From: DAITQM01 sp039794245
GTDB lineage: Bacteria > Pseudomonadota > Gammaproteobacteria > Xanthomonadales > Wenzhouxiangellaceae
Direction of reading: 5' to 3'
NCBI GenBank assembly: GCA_039794245.1
Contig: JBDIVS010000014.1
Span: forward strand, 1-64,000
Length of the DNA: 64,000 bases
In this document: in pieces, positions 1 through 7,412 of the stretch
How the letters are laid out: each line of letters begins with the position of its first letter
Position numbering within the stretch: position 1 is the stretch's first letter
Made by a program: the position numbers and the translations under genes
The notes under the pieces: model-generated
Seen by the model: only the letters and a program-made list of their open reading frames with translations
Told to the model about the DNA's origin: nothing
Database searches by the model: none

Positions 1-105
1 AGCCAACACCCGGCCAGCAAAGTCGAAGAACTCACCCCCAGAATCTGGAAACAGAAATTCGCCGCCAACCCCCTATTGTCCGATATCAACCGCAGCACGC
101 GGTAA
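1..105 (+). pseudogene. IS66 family transposase TnpC, C-terminal end only
   Basis: Frame 1 is open from the first base and ends at TAA 103-105, giving 34 residues with HPASKVEELTPRIWKQKF. This resembles the C-terminal tail of IS66 TnpC transposases, where an HP-x-SRI-x-ELLP motif closes the protein. The rest lies outside the window, so the parent element may be intact. An IS66-type terminal repeat follows within 25 bases, which supports the call. The identification rests on a short tail plus the adjacent repeat. Confidence 0.6.
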
Positions 106-126
106 CGGTGTAGTTTGACCGCTTAC
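106..126. repeat. IS66 terminal inverted repeat (right end)
   Basis: Read on the minus strand from 126 the sequence begins GTAAGCGGTCA, the usual start of IS66-family ends. The same 11 bases begin the other IS66 end at 4161. This end closes the element whose TnpC tail is at 1-105 and abuts the IS481-like remnant. Confidence 0.6.
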
Positions 127-341
127 TGGACGACGGCTTCCTGAGCCGGTGTCAGTGTGGTCTGCAAGCGATGAGCGGTATGCGATCGGTCTTCCACGGT
201 GTCCCGATACTTCCAGCGCCGGATGGTGTCTTCGGAAACACCCAACTCCGCCGCCAGAGCCGCCACCGACAAAGGAGAGGATTGGATATAGGCGCGCCGA
301 GCCGGCGTGGTCGTGGCGTTCTTGTGCAGGCGAATGTTCAT
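127..341 (-). pseudogene. IS481-like transposase, N-terminal helix-turn-helix fragment
   Basis: About 71 residues begin MNIRLHKNATTTPARR and include a helix-turn-helix (AALAAELGVSEDTIRRW) followed by EDRSHTAHRLQTTLTPAQE. This is the N-terminal domain of IS481-type transposases, normally followed by an rve/DDE integrase core. The core is missing: the frame is cut at the IS66 end and its stop lies inside the IS66 repeat. The IS66 insertion probably truncated it. Confidence 0.6.
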
Positions 342-429
342 AGGGGCTGGCTCCAGAGGTCATCAATCAGGTCGCGCATCGCTTCGCGACCCACAAAGAG
401 TGCATGACGTTTGGAATCTATGCAATCGT

Positions 430-846
430 CCGGTACCCTACAACTACCATGACCCGCGTTTCGCGACAAAAGTACCGGACTTCACCACGGGGAAGGTCAT
501 CCATAAAACAGGAGACAACATTTACAAACCGTTGCCGAATGGCGGGTTTCAACAGTTGCAGTCGATGCACTCCGACAAAAAGACAGAGAAAGAGGACCCA
601 GAAACCAAGGCGCACGACTTGGGAGGTGTGAACGTTCTCATCGGGAAGAAGTTCCACTACTTCGGTGCCTCCGGCCCGGATTTACCTGCGCGGTTAAATG
701 AATTGAAGGTCGGGCGGGGACACAAGAGCCGGTTTTCTCCGAAGACCATTTCAGATTTCCTGGAGTTCATTTCATCGTACCCTCTCGGGGTAAACGCTCC
801 ACCAACAAACTGGCCGACTGGTGACAGTTCTTGGCAGCAGGAGTAG
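430..846 (+). pseudogene. Nmad2-type DNA base-modification protein, N-terminus missing
   Basis: The frame ending at 846 contains YHDPRFATKVP, GDNIYKPLPNGGFQQLQSMHS, VNVLIGKKFHYFG and a C-terminal GVNAPPTNW. As recalled from family descriptions, this pattern is the Nmad2 family (nucleotide modification associated domain 2), proposed to act with other Nmad proteins in making or remodelling hypermodified DNA bases. The first half of the family is absent. Upstream codons in this frame run into the IS481-like remnant and are not homologous. The Nmad3-like gene starts 3 bases after the stop, so the two formed an operon. Identification is by motif memory, not by search. Confidence 0.6.
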
Positions 847-848
847 GG

Positions 849-1193
849 ATGAGGGTGATTCTTAGCAGAAAAGGCTTTGACTCTTCCGCCGGGGGCGTAC
901 CGAGTCCGATATTTCCGGATTGTCGGATGGTATCGTTGCCGATTCCTGACAGGCACTCGGCTGTCACCTATGGGGACATTTCCTACGATAGTAGCTCGCT
1001 TGGGAATCTCGTCGCCGACCTCACGAGTGGACGCGTTCCTTCGCACTACGGCGCCCACATAGACCCTGATCTGGTACAGGACAGTTTGCCGCGTTTGCCT
1101 AATTGGCGACCTATTTTTGGGCAGACGGGCCAAGCCCAAAGTCACCTACGGAACAACGACATTGGCTCGGGAGATATATTCCGCCTCTTTTAA
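849..1193 (+). pseudogene. Nmad3-type DNA base-modification protein, truncated by ISL3
   Basis: ATG at 849 follows the Nmad2-like stop by two bases. The protein begins MRVILSRKGFDSSAGGVPSP and contains SLPIPD, THIS-type spacing to AHIDPDL, and WRPIFGQTGQAQSHL. These are the N-terminal landmarks of the Nmad3 family as I recall it (about 280 residues). Only about 111 native residues remain. The frame enters the left inverted repeat of the ISL3 element at 1183 and stops at 1191-1193. No continuation is seen beyond the right end of the element, so the loss involved more than simple insertion. Confidence 0.6.
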
Positions 1194-2682
1194 ATTTCGA
1201 GTGGGTAATGGCGCGTGACGGCGCTGGTAGCCCGAGGCCGGGGGGCAAGGGCGGGCTGCGGGGTCATCGCAGCCCGGCGAAGCACACCCTTGACGCCCGG
1301 GATCGGGCGATACGCTGGCCCATGGCTGGATGCAGCGGGGTTGTGCATTCAGCCATGGAGACAAGCGCGGCGATGGGCTACGCGATGGCGGAAGTAAGAT
1401 GCACGCCCCTGTGAAACCTGAGTGACCGCAACATGACCAACAAACTGTTCGAAGCCGCCTTGGGCATTGCCTCCCCGTGGTACATCAACGGGGTCGAGTT
1501 CGACGTGGCGAAGAAGACCTTGTCCATTGCCATCGACTTCATCGCCGGCAGCCGCTTTACCGTGCCCGGCGTCGAGGGGGCGCACCCGGCGCACGACACC
1601 GTGACCAAGCGCTACCGGCATCTGAACTTCTTTCAGCACGAGTGCCATCTGGCGGTTCGTGTCCCGCGCGTGCACTTGCCCGATGGCGGCATTCGGCAGG
1701 TCGAACCCGACTGGGCCGGACGGCTCGCCGGCTTTACCCTGCTCTTCGAGGCGCTGATCATGGCGATGTGCCGGGAAATGACCTTCGCGGCGGTGTCCCG
1801 GCTGGTGGGCTTGTCCTGGCATCAGGTCGTGGCGATCTGCAAGCGTTACGTCGATCTGGGGCTGGAGCAGGCCGACTTCTCCGAGGTCAAGCGCCTGGCG
1901 GCTGATGAGACATCCAAAGCCCGCGGACATGACTACATCACGCTGGTGGCCGATGCCGACCTGCGCCGGGTGCTGTTCGTGACCGAAGGAAAGGATGCCG
2001 ACACGATCAAGGCCTTCGCCGCCGACTTCACCGCCCACGGCGGCGATCCGAAGGCCGTCGAGTCCATTTCCATCGACATGTCGCCCGCCTTCATCAAGGG
2101 GATAACCAGGCATCTGCCCAACGCCCGGATTACCTTCGACAAGTTCCATGTCATCGCCCATGCCAGCGTCGCCGTCGACAAGACCCGGCGCATCGAGCAG
2201 AAGACCGATCCGAGCCTCAAGGGCTTGCGCTGGAAACGCCTGCGGGATCGCGCCAGTCTCACGCCACAGGCCCGCGCCGATCTGGATGCGCTCATCGCGC
2301 AGGTCGCCACCAAACGCACGGCCCGCGCCTGGCTCTACAAGGAACAGTTGCGCGAAATTCTGGCGCGCAAACAGGTCAATGTCGTGCGCGCCATGCTCAC
2401 GCAATGGGCCACCAATGTGATGCGCTCGAAAGTCGAGCCGATGAAAGAGGTGGCGAAGATGATCCGCAGCCATCTCGATGGCATCGTCGCCTGGACCCAG
2501 ACGCGCCAGACCAACGGCTTCCTCGAAGCCATCAACGGCCTGTTTCAGGCCGCCAAGCGCAAGGCGCGCGGCTATGGCAATTTCTCCACCATCCGCACCG
2601 TCGTCTTCCTCCTCGCCGGCAAGCTCGATTTCAGCAAGATCAACCCGCATGCCGCTTAACCCACTCGTTTTTCAAAAGAGCC
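1183..2682 (+). mobile_element. ISL3 family insertion sequence, complete with terminal repeats
   Basis: The 24-base ends at 1183-1206 and 2659-2682 are inverted repeats that match at 18-19 positions. They share CTCTTTT near the tip and CGAGTGGGT further in. The element is 1500 bases and encodes one transposase. ISL3 elements normally make an 8-base target duplication. Here the flanks (TATATTCC on the left, ACTTGACT on the right) differ. The left flank is the Nmad3-like gene and the right flank is a Phd-type antitoxin on the other strand. A deletion or recombination after insertion is likely. Confidence 0.8.
1433..2659 (+). CDS. ISL3 family transposase
   Basis: A 408-residue protein starts at ATG 1433 and fits the ISL3 transposase length. 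It has an N-terminal zinc/helix-turn-helix-like region, then a DDE core containing RLAADETSKARGHDYITLVAD, ISIDMSPAFIKGI and FDKFHVIAHASVAVDKTRR, and a C-terminal TNGFLEAINGLFQAAKRKARGY block typical of the family. It carries out cut-and-paste movement of its own element. It appears intact, and its stop overlaps the first bases of the right terminal repeat. A long open frame on the opposite strand is only a shadow. Confidence 0.9.
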   Translation: MTNKLFEAALGIASPWYINGVEFDVAKKTLSIAIDFIAGSRFTVPGVEGAHPAHDTVTKRYRHLNFFQHECHLAVRVPRVHLPDGGIRQVEPDWAGRLAGFTLLFEALIMAMCREMTFAAVSRLVGLSWHQVVAICKRYVDLGLEQADFSEVKRLAADETSKARGHDYITLVADADLRRVLFVTEGKDADTIKAFAADFTAHGGDPKAVESISIDMSPAFIKGITRHLPNARITFDKFHVIAHASVAVDKTRRIEQKTDPSLKGLRWKRLRDRASLTPQARADLDALIAQVATKRTARAWLYKEQLREILARKQVNVVRAMLTQWATNVMRSKVEPMKEVAKMIRSHLDGIVAWTQTRQTNGFLEAINGLFQAAKRKARGYGNFSTIRTVVFLLAGKLDFSKINPHAA

Positions 2683-2824
2683 ACTTGACTTGGATACAAG
2701 CGCGAACCTCAATTGTCGGCTTGCCCCGGTCGGTGACAATCAACGATTCACCGGTATTTTCCACGTCGCGCAGCAACTCCAACGCTCGGGTTTTGAATTC
2801 GGATTTTGAAACCAGACGTTGCAT
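2683..2824 (-). pseudogene. Phd/YefM family antitoxin, truncated by ISL3
   Basis: ATG at 2824 on the minus strand gives MQRLVSKSEFKTRALELLRD, then TGESLIVTDRGKPTIEVR. This is the N-terminal DNA-binding half of Phd/YefM antitoxins (MxxVSxSEFKxxxLxLL...ESLIITDRGKP). Such proteins normally run to 70-90 residues. Here only 47 native residues remain before the sequence meets the ISL3 right end at 2682. The cognate toxin would lie downstream and is not present, so the module is dead although its promoter survives. Confidence 0.75.
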
Positions 2825-2858
2825 CTGGTTACGCCCGTAGTCACATGCTTATAAGTAT

Positions 2859-2886
2859 ATTGTATGGGTATTCGCCAAGATGTCAA
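2859..2886 (-). promoter_or_regulatory. sigma-70 promoter of the Phd-type antitoxin remnant
   Basis: On the minus strand TTGACA (2886-2881) is followed after 16 bases by TACAAT (2864-2859), a near-consensus promoter. Just downstream is CTTATAAG, a short palindrome of the sort Phd antitoxins bind for autoregulation; the operator role is inferred. The antitoxin ATG lies about 30 bases further on. Confidence 0.65.
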
Positions 2887-3000
2887 GCGCCAGGTGCGGC
2901 CCATCGCCCACCATGCGGGTTGGATTTCTCGCCTGATCGTCCCGGCCGAATCTTGTCTGGGGAGTGAAGCGGGCAGGTCGGTGTACCGGCTCGTATTATC

Positions 3001-3760
3001 TGGACACAGTTTTGCACCTCAGGCCGCCTTTCGCATGACATAGGCCTGACGGGCTTCGAGGGGTGACATGAAGCCCAATTTTTCGAGACGCCAATGGCGA
3101 TTGTAGTGATCCTTGAACGCGGTGACGGCGGCGCGCACTTGCTCGACGTTGCGGAAAAGGCGACCGTGGATGGCCTGCGCCTTGAGCGTGCGGTTGAAGC
3201 GCTCGGCCACGCCATGGGTCTGCGGTTCGGCGACAAAGGCGAAGCTCGGGGCGATGCCCCAGAACTTGACCTGGTTGAGGAAGTCATCAGCGGTGTATTG
3301 CGTGCCGTTGTCCATGCGCAAGGAGAGCCCCCGTCCCGCGCCGGCGCCGGTGGCGCCGAACTCGGTCAGCAGCCCTTGGGCGATCGGCTGCAAGGCCGCG
3401 AAGCGGTTGCCGATCTTGACCGCATGGCTGCCCACACAGCAGGCGTCGAAATGATCGACTGCCGAGAACACCCACACCCAGCCGTCTTCCACGGTCTGGA
3501 TACGGATGCCGTCGGTGCCCCACATGTCGTTCGGGCGATCCGTCGTAATCGTCCCATCATGCCGAACCGGTGCCCCCTGGGGCCGGCGATGCGGCGAGAG
3601 CAACGCGTTCTCGCGCATCAGACGCAGCACGACGCCCTTCTTGCGGCCAACTGACCAGCGCTTGACCTCGGCGGCCCCGGCGCAACCACTCCCACGTTCG
3701 ATTCATTCAGCATTTCACGACTCCTTTTTCAGACACGATTTAACCCCAAATTCGGGTCCA
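3001..3760 (-). mobile_element. IS3-type element, internally deleted derivative
   Basis: The ends read TGGACACAGTTTTGCAC (from 3001 inward) and, on the minus strand from 3760, TGGACCCGAATTTGGGG. They are imperfect inverted repeats sharing TGGAC-C and TTT. At 760 bases the element is about half the usual IS3-type length of 1.2-1.5 kb. Inside, the start of the first frame is joined directly to the middle of the integrase frame. No clear target duplication is visible. Confidence 0.65.
3019..3630 (-). pseudogene. IS3-type transposase, OrfA start fused to DDE integrase core
   Basis: The frame encodes an rve integrase core: MWGTDGIRI, VFSAVDHFDACCVG, LSLRMDNGTQYTADDF and GVAERFNRTLKAQ, which supply the D-D-E residues. 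It closes with HYNRHWRLEKLGFMSPLEAR. The N-terminal part of OrfB is missing. Reading upstream in the same frame gives GAAEVKRWSVGRKKGVVLRL, which looks like the beginning of OrfA. That region (about 3630-3717) is itself frameshifted from its ATG. The join is at the shared VLRL motif, so an internal deletion through short homology is likely. The element cannot move itself. Confidence 0.7.
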
Positions 3761-3778
3761 GAAAAATCGGAGCCGCGG

Positions 3779-3838
3779 CAGATGACTGTCTTTGAAGCTT
3801 CTCTTGATGACTGTCCTTGAAGCTTCGCTTGAAGCTTC
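3779..3838 (+). repeat. short tandem repeat, about 25-26 bases, 2.4 copies
   Basis: The units GATGACTGTCTTTGAAGCTT and GATGACTGTCCTTGAAGCTT follow each other, then a partial third copy carrying GAAGCTTCACT. They lie between the IS3-type element and the cut end of an IS66 tnpA gene. No function is evident. Confidence 0.55.
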
Positions 3839-4076
3839 ACTGATCCGGCCTCCTCGCCGGCGCCAGTTCGATCCACGGCGCAACCGCCGCCATCAGCCCA
3901 CCGTCAGCGCCCCGCGCCGCCCCGAGCCGCTTCTTCCACAGGGCAAACGAACTCGGCGCAATCCCCTCCCGGGCGCAAAATACCGCCTGGCTGAGACCAC
4001 TCGCCCGCTGCCGCGCAAATATCCCCCGCCAATCCGTCACCGAACGCCGAATCCGGCCCTTTCCGGTTACACTCAT
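3837..4076 (-). pseudogene. IS66 accessory protein TnpA, C-terminally truncated
   Basis: The start at ATG 4076 is chosen because AGGAGG precedes it by 7 bases. The protein has VTDWRGIFARQRASGLSQ and FCAREGIAPSSFALWKKRL, the IS66 TnpA helix-turn-helix pattern. About 79 residues remain and the tail is not conserved. tnpB and tnpC, which should follow, are absent. The left end of this element is at 4142-4161 and the rest was lost towards 3770. Confidence 0.65.
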
Positions 4077-4141
4077 GCCCAATCCTCCTGTCAATCAACC
4101 AGGCCGACAGGTTACCGGGTAAATTGAGAGGTGGGAAGTAC

Positions 4142-4161
4142 GGCCTGGAATGACCGCTTAC
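4142..4161 (-). repeat. IS66 terminal inverted repeat (left end)
   Basis: Read from 4161 on the minus strand the sequence starts GTAAGCGGTCATTCCAGG, and the tnpA fragment begins about 65 bases inward. It shares its first 11 bases with the IS66 end at 126. Beyond these 11 bases the two ends differ, so they come from different elements. Confidence 0.6.
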
Positions 4162-4261
4162 TCAAAAACAACCATCCTGGAAAATGCGTTGGCTAAGGTG
4201 CGTTCGGCCAGTAAGGAAGATAAGTAGGCAGACATTTCAGTCGACATAAAATTACGCATTC

Positions 4262-5171
4262 AAAAACTGCTCCACCGACGGACCGTGGCCCAGAGCGTAC
4301 CGGCCTATGGTGCCGTCTCGTCCACCAAAACCGCCTTCGCATACGACGCCCTGGGCCGGACGCCACCGGAGGCGTGTGCAGTAGTTTTTGAGGCCGCTTA
4401 TGGTATGGTAGTGACCAGCAGCGCTATCATCAACGCGACGAGAGCGGCCGCTGGACCTTCTACGTGGATAAGCTGTACGAGCAAAAGAGCAGCACCCTTC
4501 ACAAGCTGTACCTCGGCGACTACGGCGTCTTCACCGTGGATGTAACCAGCGGCCAGAACAGCGGCATCACCTATCTGCACAAAGACCGCCTCGGCAGCAT
4601 CGTGGCTATGACCGATGAGACCGGCAATCCGGTCCAGAATGCCGACCGCGGCTTCGATCCCTTCGGCAAGCCGAGGGAAGGCAACTGGGGCGATTCGGAT
4701 AACGGCGACGAAGTCCCGTTCCCGAATCAGCGCAATGGCGACCTCAACCGCCCCGACCAGACCACCCGCGGCTTCACCGGCCACGAGCACCTGAACAACG
4801 TCGCCATTACCCACATGAATGGCCGGGCCTACGATTACAACCTGGGGCGCTTCCTGTCCGTTGACCCGGTGATTCAGTTCCCGGCCAACAGCCAGAGCCT
4901 GAATCCGTACAGTTACATCATGAATAACCCGCTGTCGGGCACCGATCCGACGGGGTATTCAACATGCACCGAACCAACTAATAAAGAATGTAATCCGCCT
5001 GAAGAAGAAGCCAAACCCCGCGATAAGACAGGCTCCACCACTGACAGATGCAATCGCGGTGGGGCGTGTACGGTTATACCGGTGAATGGTAATTCAAATG
5101 GCAACTCGAAGAATAAAGATAATGATCAACCCGATACTATCCAGGCTGTGGATCAAAGGGATAGAGAATAG
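4262..5171 (+). pseudogene. Rhs/YD-repeat protein, C-terminal core fragment
   Basis: From about 4428 one frame reads RYHQRDESGRWTFYVDKLYE, then YLHKDRLGSIVAMTDETG, GRAYDYNLGRFLSVDP and NPYSYIMNNPLSGTDPTGY. The last block is the Rhs-associated core that marks the junction with the variable C-terminal toxin. A further YD-type stretch (FAYDALGRT) near 4330 is in another frame, so the gene is frameshifted as well as truncated upstream. The tail after the core is about 70 low-complexity residues rich in N, D, K and T. It has no recognisable toxin domain, and no immunity gene is seen. This is an orphan tip, probably silent. Confidence 0.7.
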
Positions 5172-5349
5172 ACGTAATTTCTTACGCAATCGACTGCGGA
5201 GAGAGATTCAGGATCCTATTGAAACGGGAGTAGAGATTGGCTCAAAGCCAGTAACTACGGGCATTTCAGGATATTTCAGATGGAAAATTATGCAACTGGT
5301 GGGATAAGCTCTTCGATTTCGTCGTTTGCCTTACCGCCAAGAGGTTTTT

Positions 5350-7149
5350 ATGAGCCCGCACGTTTTCTTTTATTTAGCGCTTTGGATCATGCCTATGCTG
5401 TGTTCCATGTCGGCCTTCAGTGCTGCTGACAGCCTGGCGGCGGATGAGGCCGCCCGGTTCAGGGCGCTTTACGAGAAGGAGTGGAATTTCCGGCTCAGCG
5501 AGTTCCCGCTACTCGCCACCGAAGCCGGCGATCATCGTTTTGACGATCGGCTGGGCTCGGCGACGATGGCGGCTGTCGAACGCCGCGAGCGTTTCTGGCG
5601 CGGCATATTGAACGAGCTGAACCGGATCGAAGTCGAGCGGCTGAGCGCCGGGGAGCGCACCGATGCGGCGATTTTCAGGCGCCAGATCGAGTCGTTTCTC
5701 GACGACATCCGGTTCAGAACCTATCTGATGCCGCTGAACAGCGATTCGGGATTTCACAGTTCGTTGGCGATGCTGCCATCCAGGGTGCCGCTCGCCACGC
5801 GCCGCGATTTTGAGCACTATCTCTCCCGCTTGGCTGCGATACCCCGCGTTTTCGCCGAACAAAAAGCGATGATGCGCCAAGGTATCGCGGATGGCTATAC
5901 CGTCCCCCGCGCTATCCTAGTCGACCGCGACCGGACATTTGCGGCGCACGTGGTAGAACGGGCCGAAGACAGCGTATTCTACCGGCCGTTCTTATCGCGC
6001 CCTGCCGGTATCGAAGAAAGCGAATGGCGCGAATTGCAAACGCGGGCAATGGCAATCGTCGGCGAGGGCGTGATACCCGTCTGGCGCGATTTTCTCGATT
6101 TTTTCCGCAACGAATATGTGCCGGCGGCGCGCGAGTCGATCGCTGCCGCCGACTTGCCGGACGGCAAGGCGTTCTACGCCAACCAGATCCGCTATTACAC
6201 CACGCTGCCGCTCGATGCCGAAACGATCCACCAGATTGGTCGCGACGAAGTGGCGCGCATCCGCGGCGAGATGCAAAAAATCATAGACGATTTGACGGCG
6301 CGCGGCGAGTTTCAAGGTGATTTCGCCGCCTTTTTGAAATTCCTGCGCACCGATCCGCGCTTTTACGCCGCCACACCGCGCGAATTGTTGATGACCGCAT
6401 CGTATTACGCCAAACGTATCGACGCCAAGCTGCCATCGCTGTTCGGCCATCTGCCGCGCCGGCCGTACGGTGTCGCGCCGGTGCCCGATGACATCGCGCC
6501 GAACTATACCGGCGGGCGCTATGTCTCGGCGCCCGAAGGTAGCACCGAGCCGGGTTACTTTTGGGTCAACACCTACGACCTCAAAAGCCGCCCGCTGTAT
6601 GTACTGCCGGCCCTGACCCTGCACGAAGCGGTGCCCGGCCATCACTTGCAGATCGCGCTCGCCGCCGAGCAGGCGGCGCAGCCGCCGTTCCGCCGCTACG
6701 AATATATATCGGCGTTCGGCGAGGGCTGGGGTCTTTACGCCGAATGGCTGGGCATCGAAGCCGGCATCTACGAAACCCCATACGAACATTTCGGCCGCCT
6801 GACTTACGAAATGTGGCGCGCCTGCCGGCTGGTCGTCGATACCGGCATCCACGCCCTGGGCTGGAGCCGCCGGCAGGCGATCGATTATCTGCTGGCCAAC
6901 ACGGCGTTGTCCGAACACGAAATCACCACCGAGATCGATCGCTATATCGGCTGGCCGGCGCAGGCGCTGTCCTACAAGATCGGCGAGTTGACCCTCAAGC
7001 GCCTCCGGCGCGAGGCCGAAAGTGCCTTGGGTGCGAAATTCGACAAGCGCGCCTTCCACGACCGCATCCTGGCCCTCGGTTCGGTGCCGCTGCCGATTCT
7101 CGAAGAAGAAGTCCGAAACTTCATCGCCGAACTCCGCGTTGCGCCATAG
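5350..7149 (+). CDS. DUF885 family metallopeptidase-like exported protein
   Basis: The start at ATG 5350 is favoured by AAGAGG upstream and by a signal peptide (FFYLALWIMPMLCSMSAFSA), giving 599 residues. DUF885 proteins run 570-620 residues and carry an HExxxGHH-type metal site; here HEAVPGHHLQ lies near residue 423. A Glu-containing segment EGWGLYAEWLG follows and fits a gluzincin-like arrangement. The likely role is peptide hydrolysis outside the cytoplasm, but substrates of the family are largely unknown. The next gene is 263 bases away, so it is probably transcribed alone. Confidence 0.85.
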   Translation: MSPHVFFYLALWIMPMLCSMSAFSAADSLAADEAARFRALYEKEWNFRLSEFPLLATEAGDHRFDDRLGSATMAAVERRERFWRGILNELNRIEVERLSAGERTDAAIFRRQIESFLDDIRFRTYLMPLNSDSGFHSSLAMLPSRVPLATRRDFEHYLSRLAAIPRVFAEQKAMMRQGIADGYTVPRAILVDRDRTFAAHVVERAEDSVFYRPFLSRPAGIEESEWRELQTRAMAIVGEGVIPVWRDFLDFFRNEYVPAARESIAAADLPDGKAFYANQIRYYTTLPLDAETIHQIGRDEVARIRGEMQKIIDDLTARGEFQGDFAAFLKFLRTDPRFYAATPRELLMTASYYAKRIDAKLPSLFGHLPRRPYGVAPVPDDIAPNYTGGRYVSAPEGSTEPGYFWVNTYDLKSRPLYVLPALTLHEAVPGHHLQIALAAEQAAQPPFRRYEYISAFGEGWGLYAEWLGIEAGIYETPYEHFGRLTYEMWRACRLVVDTGIHALGWSRRQAIDYLLANTALSEHEITTEIDRYIGWPAQALSYKIGELTLKRLRREAESALGAKFDKRAFHDRILALGSVPLPILEEEVRNFIAELRVAP

Positions 7150-7217
7150 CCGCCCCGTTTGAACGCTTTCCGCGCGGTAAAGATCGATGCGGAGAAATCC
7201 AGTTTTTTCCACGATTT

Positions 7218-7254
7218 TGCCCAGCGTAAAATCAGGACACCGATCCGCTGGGCA
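7218..7254. repeat. inverted repeat in the gap after the DUF885 gene
   Basis: TGCCCAGCG at 7218-7226 pairs with CGCTGGGCA at 7246-7254 across a 19-base loop. There is no T-tract after it, so it is not a standard intrinsic terminator. It could still end the DUF885 transcript or be a protein site. Confidence 0.3.
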
Positions 7255-7412
7255 TTGCACTGTACGAAACCGGCGTTCTACCCCGCAGCGACCTATGCCG
7301 GCCGCCCAGCTCCAGCTCGATCTTAGGCAACGGAAATGCGCCTTACTTCTGATATGATTCTGGCTACTTGGGTATCTGCCGACCGGTGATTCTGCCAGTG
7401 GTGGGGGAGACG

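Noticed and set aside
1349..2650. 433-residue open frame antisense to the ISL3 transposase
   Set aside because: It mirrors the transposase gene almost base for base and has low-complexity composition typical of antisense frames in GC-rich DNA.
3837..4161. IS66 pieces at 1-126 and 3837-4161 as the two ends of one element
   Set aside because: Both ends face the same way and differ beyond the first 11 bases, so they belong to two elements.
5086..5307. 73-residue frame after the Rhs core as an immunity gene
   Set aside because: It overlaps the Rhs frame, has a basic composition and no RBS or recognisable fold.
5992..7260. 422-residue minus-strand frame over the DUF885 gene
   Set aside because: Shadow of the DUF885 coding sequence; no family motifs.
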